Assembly (NCBI GenBank): GCA_024663395.1
Contig: JANFAH010000021.1
Span: 992,001-1,056,000 of the forward strand
DNA: 64,000 nucleotides
Reading direction: 5' to 3'
Origin: Pisolithus tinctorius
Lineage: Eukaryota; Basidiomycota; Agaricomycetes; Boletales; Pisolithaceae
Shown: piece after piece, positions 10,540 to 20,658 of the stretch
How the letters are laid out: every line of letters starts with the position of its first letter
Numbering within the stretch: the stretch's first letter is position 1
The notes under the pieces: model-generated
What the model was told of the DNA's origin: nothing
Database searches by the model: none
Seen by the model: only the letters and a program-made list of their open reading frames with translations
Translations under genes and position numbers: made by a program

Positions 10540-12004
10540 ACTGAAGTGAAAAACTTCATAATGATATCCTGACTGCACTGCTGGACGACCCGGTCTCACA
10601 AATCCGCCTGTCCGACATGTCTGATCCCCGGTGGTCAGTAGATGATACCGGCTTCCTTCGGCTTGATGGAAGGATCTACGTGCCAGACTCAAATGACCTT
10701 CACCTTAGGGTCTTGCACCTCAAGCATGTCCACCCTCTGTCCAGCCACTTCGGCCAAAACTGCACACTAGAGTTCATATGGTGTGAGTATACCTGGCCCG
10801 GCCTCAGGACCTTCGTCAAGGACTACGTCCGGTCTTGCATGGCCTGTGCTCAGGCTAAGGTTCCCTGCCACAGGCTTACAGCCTCCTCAAGCAACTCCTG
10901 GTGCCAGAGAAGCCATGGAACTCCATCTCTATGGATTTCATCAAGCAGCTTCTGGCCTCAACCAGCTTCACGGCCATCCTCATTGTAGTTGACTGGCTTT
11001 CCAAGCAAGCCATATTCATCCCCACCCACGACACCATAACGGTCCCAGAACTCGCCAAACTGTTCCTACTCCATGTCTTTTCGAAGCACAGAGTACCAGC
11101 CCATGTAACCTCAGACCAAGGCTCAGAGTTCGTCTCCCACTTCTTCCAGTCACTTGGTAAGGCCTTAGATATGCGCTTACATTTCACCTTGGGCTACCAC
11201 CCTGAAGGTGATGGCCAGACCGAAAGGACCAACCAGACCCTAGAACAATACCTCCGAGCATACTGCAACTACCAGCAGGACAACTGGGCTGACCTACTAC
11301 CTTTGGCCAAGTTTGCTTATAATAATGCCCCTAGTGCTACTACCAGTGTTTCCCCTTTCTTCACTAATAAGGGATACCCCCCCAACATCTTGGTGTACCT
11401 GGAGCACAACCTCACTTCTGCTTGGGCTCATGACTATGCAGTTGACCTAGACTCACTGCACCAATACCTACGTGAGGAGATGACCCTCGCACAACAGTGC
11501 TGCCAAGCACCAGCCGATGCCAAATGCATGCTGGCTCCAGACTTCAAGGTCAGTGACCAAGTATATGTCAAAGCCAAATACTTCCGGTCTACTCGGCCTT
11601 CCAAGAAGCTCTTGGAGAAGAATCTTGGACTGTACCCAGTCATAGCTCAGGCTGGTACCCACTCATTCACACTGCGCCTGTTGGACTCAATGCACACAGT
11701 GCATCCAGTCTGTCATGTTTCCCAACTCGAGCCAGCCATCCCTAATACCATCCTGAACCAGACTCAACCACCACCCCCACCAGTTGAAGTCGATGGTGAT
11801 CTAGAGTTCGAGGTAGCGGAAATCCTTGACTCTAAGGTCAACCGGTGTTGCTGGTGTTGGCTTCAGTACTTAGTCCAGTGGACCAGCTATGAGGGGACTG
11901 ATGAAGAGACCACTTGGGTACTTGCTACAGAGCTCAACAATGCCTCTGAACTCATACAAGAGTTTCACTCCAGCTACCCTGGTAAACCTGGCCCATACCA
12001 ATGA
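10540..12004 (+). pseudogene. pol: Integrase and chromodomain of 5'-truncated chromovirus H
   Basis: C-terminal part of a Ty3/gypsy Pol. The frame from 10617 carries the end of the H2C2 zinc-binding region (H-x3-H near 10728-10745, CMACAQ near 10840). A one-base loss near 10873, relative to F, moves the reading into the frame from 10901. That frame keeps the integrase core (SMDF, VTSDQGSEF, GDGQTERTNQTLEQYL, giving D, D and E), the C-terminal barrel (HPVCHVSQLEP) and a chromodomain (EVAEILDSK, LVQWTSYEG, TTWVLATEL), ending PGPYQ-stop. Everything 5' of about 10540 is missing. Homology to F (22915-26226) is clear throughout. Confidence 0.85.
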
Positions 12005-12191
12005 GGACCAGTCTCAACTGGCCTCAGTTTCTTTTCTGTTTTCTATTGGTATCTAGTTTTCTTTGATCTCTTACTTACTTTCTTTTCTTTTCTTGTTTGC
12101 TCTCACTTACTATACAAGACTGAAACCAGACACTGGACACCAGACACATGACATTCACAGAGGAAAGCAACAAAAACACTACACTACGAGT

Positions 12192-13267
12192 CTACTCAGC
12201 CTTGGCCATACTCTCATCCTCCCCCTCGGACTCCTCCTCTTCATCCTTGCCATGGTTCTTCAACCACTCTGCTTCCTCACACAACTCATCAGAGTCAAGC
12301 TCAGACAAGCCCAAGTCTGAAGGGGATACTGCCATCCCGGAGCTGTAAGATTTGTCAAGTATCAACTTGAGTGCGTCGGCTATGCAGCCCAAGTTCTCAA
12401 CCATGGTCTTGTGGAGTTTGAAGAGGCTGGCCAAGTTGTTGGCAATCAGCCCTGCAGCCTCAATCAGTCGCTCGAGCTTGTTCTCCAAGCCCGAGTACCT
12501 GGCTGCGCCAGCCTCCTTCATCCTGCTCCCACTGGCCTTGAGCTCATTGAGGTCCAAGACCTCGGGTTGGTCTCACACTCGTCCTTGCCCATTTCTGGTT
12601 GCTGGGCCCGGCCTTGGCATTCTCCTCCTCAGCTTTCTGCTTCTTCCCCTTGTCAGCCCTCCTGGCCTTAGGACTGGCCTCAGCATCTTTCCCATCCCCA
12701 GGCCAGCGACACTTGCCTTTTGATAGGTTGCATCGCACACATGTGATGTGCTTCTTGTTGCCATCTATGATGAATTCGCAGACGATGTTGGCCCAGGTGC
12801 AGCAGGTACAACTAAAAGCGTTGTTAGGAGGAGTACATACAAGGTTAGAAAAGTACTCACCCATGGTCCATAACCACCTTCCTGACCTCGCTGGTCTCAT
12901 TACCATTGGCCCCAGCCTCACTGCTCTTCCTGGCCTCGGCCTTACACTTATGTTTGGCCTCCTTCTCTTCCTCAGCCCTGCATCTCTCCTCCTCCTCACA
13001 TGCCCTTTGCTCCTCAGCCTCCTGCACTGTCCTCTTGGCTTCGGCCTTCTCCCTTGCCGCCCTCTTGGCCTCAAGCTGAGCCTGCTCCTCCCACCAGGCT
13101 TGCTCAGCTGCCTTTTGCCTTTTTCTCTCCTTCGCCTTCGCCTTCATCACCTCCTCTTCGTTGTTGGTGTCATACCTGATGTCATCATCAGGCAGTTGGG
13201 TCCAGTCAATAATGACCCAGCCTTCATCATTGTTGTCGGTTGCAGTGATCAGCCTCGATTTGGACAT
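12192..13267 (-). pseudogene. Antisense zinc-cluster gene inside element H (one frameshift)
   Basis: The gene lies between the pol stop (12004) and the 3' LTR (13406) on the opposite strand. Exon 1 (12861-13267) starts MSKSRL and encodes an acidic stretch, then a long K/E/A/R-rich probable coiled coil. A 49-bp GT-AG intron (12812-12860) splits a Gly codon. Exon 2 starts with a cysteine cluster, C137-x2-C140-x6-C147-x12-C160-x2-C163-x6-C170, the spacing allowed for fungal Zn(2)Cys(6) clusters, then a Lys-rich linker, a helical region and an acidic tail ending SMAKAE. A one-base frameshift near 12560 splits the helical part, as comparison with F shows. Role unknown; DNA or RNA binding is only inferred from the cluster. 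It is not Gag, Pol or Env by any motif. Confidence 0.7.
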
Positions 13268-13388
13268 GATGGTTGGGATGAGAAAGAAAGATGCAAAGGG
13301 CTTAGCAGGCCACAAGTATCAATTTTTCGAACTCAGTCAAAGTTTCGGACTCAGCCTGCCACTCTTGCAGGGGTCTCATGGGTTTGAC

Positions 13389-13405
13389 CCCTAAGAGGGG
13401 GATAC
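13389..13405 (+). promoter_or_regulatory. 3' polypurine tract of H
   Basis: CCTAAGAGGGGGATAC directly abuts the LTR start TGTCATAGCC. Plus-strand priming site by position. Confidence 0.7.
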
Positions 13406-13931
13406 TGTCATAGCCATGTCTCGACCCCGGCTGGACTCGGCCTTGCACTCACTTAGTCCAGCCTCGGCCTCACCTGTTCTCTATCCCCAGATGTCCTAGC
13501 ATGGTGAACACTGCTTTGCAGTGTCTGTCATTTCAGTTAAGTCCCGTCCCTGGTCCTGTCCCCAGTCCACCTGTCCCAGTCTCCATTACCTTAGTCATAC
13601 GTTAGTAATCCTTGCCTTACCAATCATCTTAGCAATCCTTGTGAGACCAGCATTACCGGTCTCCGTACTATAGTTGTTTCTAGTATATAAACTCATAGGT
13701 ACTTGGCCTGTACTCCTTAGTCTGAAATCAACTAAGTTACCTCTGATAACTCCATCTCAGCCTCAGACTCAGACTGAGACCCACACAAGGGAATAGCGCT
13801 GTATCCTCAGTCACTAAGTCCAATCAGTCCAATCATCTGTATCTTTGACTCCCCTTCTGATCCTGACCCCTCGGCCTCACGCCTGCTTCGGTCTCCAGTC
13901 CAGTCTCAACCCGGACATCCCATACTTGACA
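13406..13931 (+). mobile_element. 3' LTR of H (526 bp)
   Basis: Runs TGTCATAGCC...CTTGACA and matches the two LTRs of F (18738-19260 and 28595-29117). It keeps a TATATAA box and the AGTCTGAAAT segment used for self-priming in F. The 5' LTR of H is gone. Confidence 0.85.
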
Positions 13932-14389
13932 ACTTGCTTGTTGACATTCACAACATCAGTGCCAATAAATATGATGCTTGTGGAACTCGTGTAGATGAGC
14001 CCGCCAATGCCAGCTGCAATAGCTGTGTCAACAACAGCTCAAGTGCCTTTGATGTTGGCCTTGATGTAGACAGAGAGGTTTTTCGTGCCTTGCCATAGTA
14101 AGGTAGCATGTATGATACATATAATGCCTGATCTCTTCAATATATCCAACACATTCCGTTCATCTGTGATCTTGGCTCTACAGAACGAGACACCACCATG
14201 TCTCTGCATGGTATCCAACATGGAGACAGTGTCTCCCTTCGCTGACCATTTGGTGACTCACCGACCTGTAAACTCATTTCGATCAGCAGCAAGGTAAGCA
14301 TCTTCTTGAAGGAACATGGTTGCAGGCTGTCCCGATCCGGACCTTCATACTGTAGGTCTTTTGTAGTTCAACATTCCATTGACATCTTG

Positions 14390-15860
14390 TGAAAACCTGT
14401 ATTCCCTAAAATAACGTAGCTGTAAGTAAACCACATCATCGAAAAGACTAGAACCTAGGCTGTCGAGCCCAGTATCTGTGTTCATTGGATGTCGTTTCCC
14501 CGATGATCACTGTTGTAGATCAAACCGCAGTCTTTGCGCTTGTCTTAACTGCTCGCCCCATTTGTAGTAGTGCCTTCGCATCTTGTCATGTAGTTTTCCC
14601 TCGACAGCCCACTGTCTTTCTTCATAGATCGTCGCAGTCCCTCGTATTGCAGTGGCCTGGATGTCGCCCAAGTGTTGTCTCATACATCCATTTTCCCTAG
14701 AATAAAGTAGTTGAAAGTAAAACATCTTAGAATCGAAGCGAAACCTCGAGCATTTGAGCTTGGTAACCTCCATCGCACTCCATGTCCACTGGACTGCCAT
14801 TCCTGCCTCATATGGCCTTCAGTCTGTGTTGAATGTTGTTGACATCGCTGTCACTCTTGTTGTTGTCGCTTGCACTCTTTGTTGTGTACATCCATTTTTT
14901 CTAGAGTAGGATAGCTGTAAGTAGACTGCTATGAAATCAAAACAAAACCCTGGGCCATAATGCTCAATATCTGTGTTTGTCGTGCCCTGTTTCCATTGGA
15001 TGGTTCTTCTGGTCTCATACAGCCCTTGATCTGTGGTAAGTCTAGTTGTTGTTGTTCCTTGCATTCCAATCGTCTGGATGTTGCTCGTACGTTGTTGTGT
15101 ATAGCCATTTTCCCTAGAACAAAGTATTTGTAAGTAAATTGCTATGGAATGTAAACGAAACCTTGGGCCATCAAGCCCAGTACCGGTGCTCGTCACACCT
15201 TGTTCCCATTGAATGGCTGTTCTAGCTTCGCATGGTCTTCGATCTGTGCCGAGTCTTGTTGTCGCCATCATTTCTTGTATCACAATTGCTGTTCGTCATA
15301 GGTACCCAACTTCCCTTGAGCCATAGTGCTCAGTATCGGCACTCGTCACACCTCGTCTCCATTGAATGACTATTTTCTCTTCATGCAGCCTTCGGTTGGC
15401 ATCAAGTGCCATCATCGCTGTCACTCGTGCCTGAGTCAATACCACCATTGCTCATTTGTAGCTTGCCATAGAATCTTGAGTTGCGATTGCCAGAATGTCA
15501 GTTGCATTTCGTTGCAACCATCCACTATCCCTAGAGTAGAACAGATGTAAGTATAGAGCTCCAAAATCAAAGCAAACCTGTGAGCAATCGAGCTCAATAT
15601 CCACGCTCCTCGTGTTTTGTCTGCATATAATGGCTGTTCTAGCCTTGCATGGCCATTGCTCTGCATCCAGCACTGTCGTTGTCATCTCTTGTATCACGAT
15701 CGCTTGGACATCGGTCAGTCTCTGTCGCATGTAGCTGCTTTCCCTAGAGTAGGATAGTTGTAAGTAAAGCATAATGGAATCAAAACAGAACCTTGGGCCA
15801 TCAAGCCCAGTACCTGCGCTCGTCGCGCTTTGTTCCCATCAAACAGCATACTCAATCTCA
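14390..15860. repeat. Tandem array of about 210-bp degenerate units
   Basis: The anchor TCCCTAGARTA recurs near 14404, 14695, 14899, 15112, 15313 (partial), 15528 and 15742, each followed by GTAAGTAAA-like sequence, ATCAAA-CAAAACC and a GGGCCATCAAGCCCAGTA stretch. Spacing is near 210 bases, with one longer first unit. The minus strand can be read as a repeated protein motif (YLQLxYSREN) about every 70 residues, but each unit has its own stops. It lies in the 3' half of a decayed minus-strand gag-only element. Confidence 0.65.
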
Positions 15861-16299
15861 CTTGGCCATTGGTCTGTGTGCAGTCTAGTTGTCATCATTG
15901 TTGCTATCACTCGAGTTGCTGCTGTTGTCGCTCTTGCCATCACCACCATCGCTTGTAGTCGCAGTAACTTCCATATGGCACTTTGTTCACCCCATTCTTC
16001 ATATCCGATTGTTGCAATCTTGCACAGACAGCCTGTAACACTAGAGTCGTCAGTATGTAGTATTACTTGAGTGCGCACAGCCACGACGTGCAGAGCGGTC
16101 ACGTGACTCTGCTTAGTCAACATCGCAGGACTTTCTGCACAAGTCCTAATACCAAGTGTGCACGTTGATTTGCTCGATGAATCCTTGAATAAAACATATA
16201 TTGCTGAACTGTGTGGCCATGGAACATTTCAAGTGTGAGGTCATCCACCCTCGCCACATGCTTCAACATTTTGATTTGCAAAACTTCTTCTGGCAGCTT

Positions 16300-17688
16300 C
16301 CTTCATATGATGAGCCTCGATGGCTCCTCGATCTTGATCCTTCTTGCAATAACCTTCATCTTGATGTATTCTGTACCTCTTAATGTCCTGTATGAGTTAG
16401 CATTCCCTTCATGTACTGACTTATCTGCCTTGTGGCCGCTTGCGAGCACTTCGAGTGCCTTGTCTTCAACTCTTGTAGATCTCACATGTCCTTCAAGTCT
16501 TTCTGTTTCGAATTTGAGCGGAATCTTTGACATGAATAGGTTGTCGGTTAACTGATGTGTATATCTGCTGACTGCAGGAATTCCAAGGCTGCATCTTTCA
16601 CTGCCTCAACCTCTTAGGTAGGACTCCTGTAGTGACACACCAGTAGCCATCAGAGAAACTCCATATGAACAAAAAGAAAAACCCCTTTGAGTGTTGTAAT
16701 TTGCCTCGAATTCGAATGGGACTTTCATTGTGAGCAGTTCCTCCACCAATGCTGGTTCAACTCACTTGAGCTCTACTGCTTCCTGTAACTCAGTAGTCAG
16801 TATTCTGTTTGTACTCGAAGAAAACTCTTTTGTCTCAAAACAGGTTGCTGCGACTGCTTCAACGAGCCTGCCAGGGCTTCGGTCCTCACTGTTTGTCTTC
16901 TCGGGTGGGCTGCATGGTTGCACGTGACTCGCTGATGCTAACTTTGGTATTTGCTCGTGCTGTGTGCATTCCAGTAACTCCATAGATTCCTGTACATCAG
17001 TTGTCAGTGAGCTGTGCATCGATGAACTTGGAAAAGACTTCATAGGCAGTTGTTGCTTGTCTGAACTCAATTCTGGGTTGCTTCATGGTCGAATGTAATG
17101 TTCTGGGCTTGTCCATGCTCACTCTGAGCGAAATCCCTTCTGTAGTAGTCTTGTAGCCACAATTGTTACTTGATCCATGGGCCATGGATCATCTGAGTGT
17201 CGCTGTCAATCATTGCATCACATTTTCCGAATGATTTTGCGCCAGAATTCCTTGTCAAAGCCTTTTAAATAGAGGTCTTCGAGCTTGTTGGCCTTGAGTT
17301 GCTTTGAAACCCATAGATATGTTGCTAAATCTAGAAAATAAAGTCTGTAGTTCATCAGTTCTTCCTCTGTACGAATTTCTCTTCTTGCTCAGCTGTCAAC
17401 GAGGCTGTAAAGGTCATTCCTCAAGTACTGTCGATCCAATTTCTGGGACGCAGGATACAAACGCACAATGGCCACCACAAATTCGGGCCAACTCAGCTGA
17501 TCTTCAACAAATTCATACCATGAGTCTGAGATTTCGCTGCTTGCATACCAGCAAGCCCATTTTGCCCATTCTTGGTCATTGAAGCAATTCTGGTGCTTGC
17601 AAAGACTTCAAACCTCTTCAAAATACCTAAAAAGGTCAGCTGTGCACCCTAAGAACCATGGTGCATCCCTTGAATGCCTCATTGGCAT
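16300..17688 (-). pseudogene. gag: Decayed gag of a G-like element
   Basis: From the Met at 17688 (MPMRHSRDAPWFLG) the minus strand reads a basidiomycete-type gag: a DLFRYFEE helix, EWAKWACWYAS, W-EF, a VRLYP motif and LYLKGF-EFW further on. In-frame TGA codons interrupt it (after YFEEV and after LYSLVDS), each explicable as CGA-to-TGA. Distal frames at 16303-17185 (S/T-rich) are likely the C-terminal part. It sits about 275 bases inside an LTR and a TGG-type primer site. No pol follows; instead the 210-bp array does. Family assignment rests on the gag pattern and the primer site shared with G. Confidence 0.55.
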
Positions 17689-17964
17689 TCCCTTGAGCTC
17701 TCTCAGCGCATTCTCACGGCTTCTTCGCAAAAATTCAACTATTAATTTTCCTTCAGACTTGCTTCTTGGCTTGAGGGATCTTCGACTTAGACACTTGCTC
17801 GACATTTGCTGCTCAAAAAATAGCTCTGAAAATTTCCCAAATTCCTGAGTGTAGACTGTAACTATAACCAAGACTCTGAGTACTTAGCTTGTCCAACTCA
17901 ACCCAGCAAAAACTTTGTTCAGTGATAAAATGGTGGCTTCTTTCCCAAAAATGGACAGAACCCC

Positions 17965-17981
17965 CCTCATGGTGGGCTCCA
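17965..17981 (-). promoter_or_regulatory. tRNA-type primer binding site (minus strand)
   Basis: TGGAGCCCACCATGAGG lies two bases from the LTR end. It differs from the site of element G (45167-45183) by one CpG transition, so both elements use the same primer. Confidence 0.6.
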
Positions 17982-17983
17982 GA

Positions 17984-18444
17984 TGTAGGAATAGGTAAAA
18001 TGATATACCTAGAAATAGTAATTGTTAGTGGGTGAGTAAACTCTCAACCCAAAAGGGAGGTTTTGTTTCAAGAAAAGAAGTGTAGTAAAAATGTAAAAAA
18101 TGCGAACTCAAATGGAAAACTTAACTCTGTCTGTCCAATAGCTCTTGCCAGTCCTCCTGGCCCTTTGGGTACTCCCCAAAGTAACAAATCTAACATCGAA
18201 AACTTGCTGAAATGTGAGACAAAATCACCCTGCTACTGAGGGCCTGTACATGGATTGGTTTGGTAAACTGAACTCGTGCAAACACAGCACACGTGCTTAG
18301 TCAGCAATGTGGCTGCTCGCCACTAAGTCCAGTGGTACAATGCAAAAAACAAAAAAATAAGGAAATAAAACAAAGGAAAACTCTCCACCCCTGAACTCTT
18401 GACCCAGACTGCTTCTCCTAGGGAACTTGAACTCGTTCCCTACA
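17984..18444 (-). mobile_element. LTR of the decayed gag-only element (461 bp)
   Basis: Plus-strand ends TGTAGGAAT...GTTCCCTACA form the same inverted ends as the 360-bp LTRs of G. It abuts the primer site at 17965-17981. Confidence 0.6.
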
Positions 18445-18689
18445 GTGGATCAAGTAAGCTTGCATGTCGACAGGTGGATGAGATGTTGGGAGCAAGATAG
18501 GTGAGCAAGGGTGTTGTTGGAGGAGTTTGATGAGCAGTGGGCCACCTTCTGGGCAAGTTTAAATTCTGCAGGGCCATCTCATACAATGCAGAATTTCCCT
18601 CTGCACAAGGTGGAATTCTGACCACGTGCCATCATTGTTACATAATGTCTGCCAAAATTCTGCTAATCTCTGTTGCGTCTCAGTTTGGT

Positions 18690-18737
18690 CTGACCGAGGA
18701 CGGTCAGCATTCGAAGTCCCCAGGAGGTGTAGGGAGC
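18690..18737 (+). mobile_element. 3' end of a TGTAGGG-type element and stub of LTR B
   Basis: A stem-loop (CTGACC-GAGGAC-GGTCAG, 18690-18707) is followed by CATTCGAAGTCCCC, then LTR start TGTAGGGAGC (18728-18737), where chromovirus F interrupts it. The LTR resumes at 29123. G shows the same arrangement before its 3' LTR (50792-50830). Confidence 0.6.
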
Positions 18738-19260
18738 TGTCATAGCCATGTCTTGACCCCAGCTGGACTCGGCCTTGCACTCACTTAGTCCGGCCTTGGG
18801 CTTGCCAAACCCTTGTCCCCAGATGTCTTAGCATGGTAAGCACTGCTTTGCAGTGTGTGTCATTTTGGTTAAGTCCTGCCCGGTCTTGTCCCCAGTCCAC
18901 CTGTCCCAGTCTCTGTTACCTTAGTCATACATTAGTAATCCTTGTCTTACCAATCATCTTAGCAATCCTTGTGAGGCCAGCATTACTGGTCTCTGTACTA
19001 TAGTTGTTTCTAGTATATAAACTCATAGATACTTGGCCTGTAGACCTCAGTCTGAAATCAACTAAGTTTACTCTGACAACCCCATCCCAGCCTTGGACTT
19101 GGACTGAGACCCACACAAGGGAATAGCACTGTATCCTCAGTCACTAAGTCCAATTAGTCCAACCATCTGTACCTTTGACTTCCCCCTGATCCTGACCCCT
19201 CAGCCTCGCACCCACCTTGGTCTCTGGTCCAGCCTCAACCTGGACATCCCAAACCTGACA
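18738..19260 (+). mobile_element. 5' LTR of F
   Basis: Starts TGTCATAGCC and ends CCTGACA. It contains TATATAA at 19014-19020, and AGTCTGAAAT at 19049-19058, complementary to the primer site just outside the LTR. Confidence 0.9.
19014..19020 (+). promoter_or_regulatory. TATA box of the F LTR
   Basis: TATATAA lies 35 bases upstream of AGTCTGAAAT, which would place that segment at or near the transcript 5' end. The same box and spacing occur in the H LTR and the 3' F LTR. Confidence 0.6.
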
Positions 19261-19262
19261 GT

Positions 19263-19272
19263 ATTTCAGACT
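19263..19272 (+). promoter_or_regulatory. Self-complementary primer binding site of F
   Basis: ATTTCAGACT, two bases after the LTR, is the exact reverse complement of LTR bases 19049-19058. No tRNA-like TGG start is present. The layout matches Tf1/sushi self-priming. Confidence 0.65.
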
Positions 19273-19298
19273 TGCCACTTGTGTGGGTCTAAATCATC

Positions 19299-20658
19299 AT
19301 GGCAACCAAGACTTGCTTTCAACCTCCCTGTGGCCATTCTGCCACAAACCCTGACTCTGCCTCAGCCAGTGGGGCCTGCCGCAAGACAGCACTAGCTGCC
19401 TTGGGCACCACTAGGCACTCCCCAGACCCCATCAGTCCTTTCAGGGGCTTTTCAGCCTGGACATTCAATACCCCCACTCCACATCATCCCACTGCTCCCA
19501 TCCCCAAGGGTGACCCTGGCGATGATGGGCCAGGTGACAATGATGACAATAATGCAGACAATGATGACCCCGGTGACAATGGTCCTGGTGATGAGAATCT
19601 GGATGAGAATGATCCAGAGGACGAACCAGACTTCCCAGATCTGGACACTGAGCCCACCATTATGGTCTTAGACAACCTTGCATTGGCCATCAAGTTATTG
19701 GCTCGCAATGCCTGCACCACTCCTGAGTCCTCAAGTAGGACCAAGTTACATGAGCCCGACACCTTTGATGGCACCGATCCCAAGAAGCTTTGTGCGTTCT
19801 TCATTCAGTGCGAGCTGAATTTCCAAGACCAACCACGTCAAGGTCATCTTTGCCCAGTCCTACCTCAAAGGCATGGCCTTAGAGTGGTTCGAGCCAGACT
19901 TGCTCAGGCTCGACGACCCCAATGACTGGCCTCTCTGGATGGACTCCTGGAGGGAGTTCATCCTAGAGTTACAAACCACATTCAGCCCCCACAACCTGGT
20001 TGCTGATGCCGAGAGTCAGCTCAACCATTTACACATGAAGGATAACCAGTGCATTAACAAGTATGTAGTTGACTTTAATCAGCTTGCTTCACAAGTCCAA
20101 GGCTACGGAGATGGTGCACTGCACCATCATTTCTATTCCAGCCTCCCAGACTGAATCAAGGATGAGGTCTGTCAGGTTGGCAAGCCCTGGACACTTCACA
20201 AGCTCCACCACCTCACCCAAGAAATAGATGCACGCTATTGGGAGTGCAAGGAAGAAGTCCAGCAGGTGAGTAAGCACCAGGGCTTGTCCAACTCTAGTAA
20301 CAACAAGTCTGGAGGCTCTGGCAACAATAGTCAAGCCAAGACCAGTCAAGATAAATCCAAGACTGGCAGCAACAACAACACTGGGTCTTCCCCTAAGCCA
20401 GCTTCATTGAAGCCAGGCAACAATAATAGTAGCAACTTGTCCAAGCCTGAGCCTAGCAAACTCAGAAAGGATGGGAAGCTCACACCAGAAGAATGCAAGT
20501 GTCGTATAGAGGGCAATCTCTGCATGTTCTGTGGAGGCCCTGGCCACTTTGCTGAGAAGTGCCCCAAGAAGACTGGAAAGGCCAAAGCTCATGCTGCAGC
20601 CACCACCGAGGCCACACTGGCCTCAGGCTCAGGTTCTACCCCTGAGACAAAAAAATAG
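19299..20658 (+). pseudogene. gag: Gag of F (frameshifted)
   Basis: Starts MATKTCF at 19299. The N-terminal part is P/T-rich and then D/G/N-rich. The capsid-like core starts at TFDGTDPKKL; a frameshift near 19840 moves it to the frame of 19873 (ALEWFEPDLL, YVVDFNQLASQ). A TGA near 20152 and a further frame lead into a Lys/Ser/Asn-rich tail with a CCHC zinc knuckle, CMFCGGPGHFAEKC (near 20520). It ends PETKK-stop at 20658. Order and motifs match the intact Gag of C. At least one frameshift and one nonsense change make it non-functional. Confidence 0.85.
20649..20655 (+). promoter_or_regulatory. -1 frameshift slippery heptamer at the gag stop of F
   Basis: A AAA AAA followed at once by TAG. 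Slipping back one base continues in the pol frame, which is open from here into the protease. C has the equivalent A AAA AAT-TAA. Confidence 0.65.

Noticed and set aside
12599..13387. 262-codon plus-strand ORF with many Leu/Pro residues
   Set aside because: It is the complement of the spliced antisense zinc-cluster gene, which has a conserved intron and cluster; the plus reading has no motifs.
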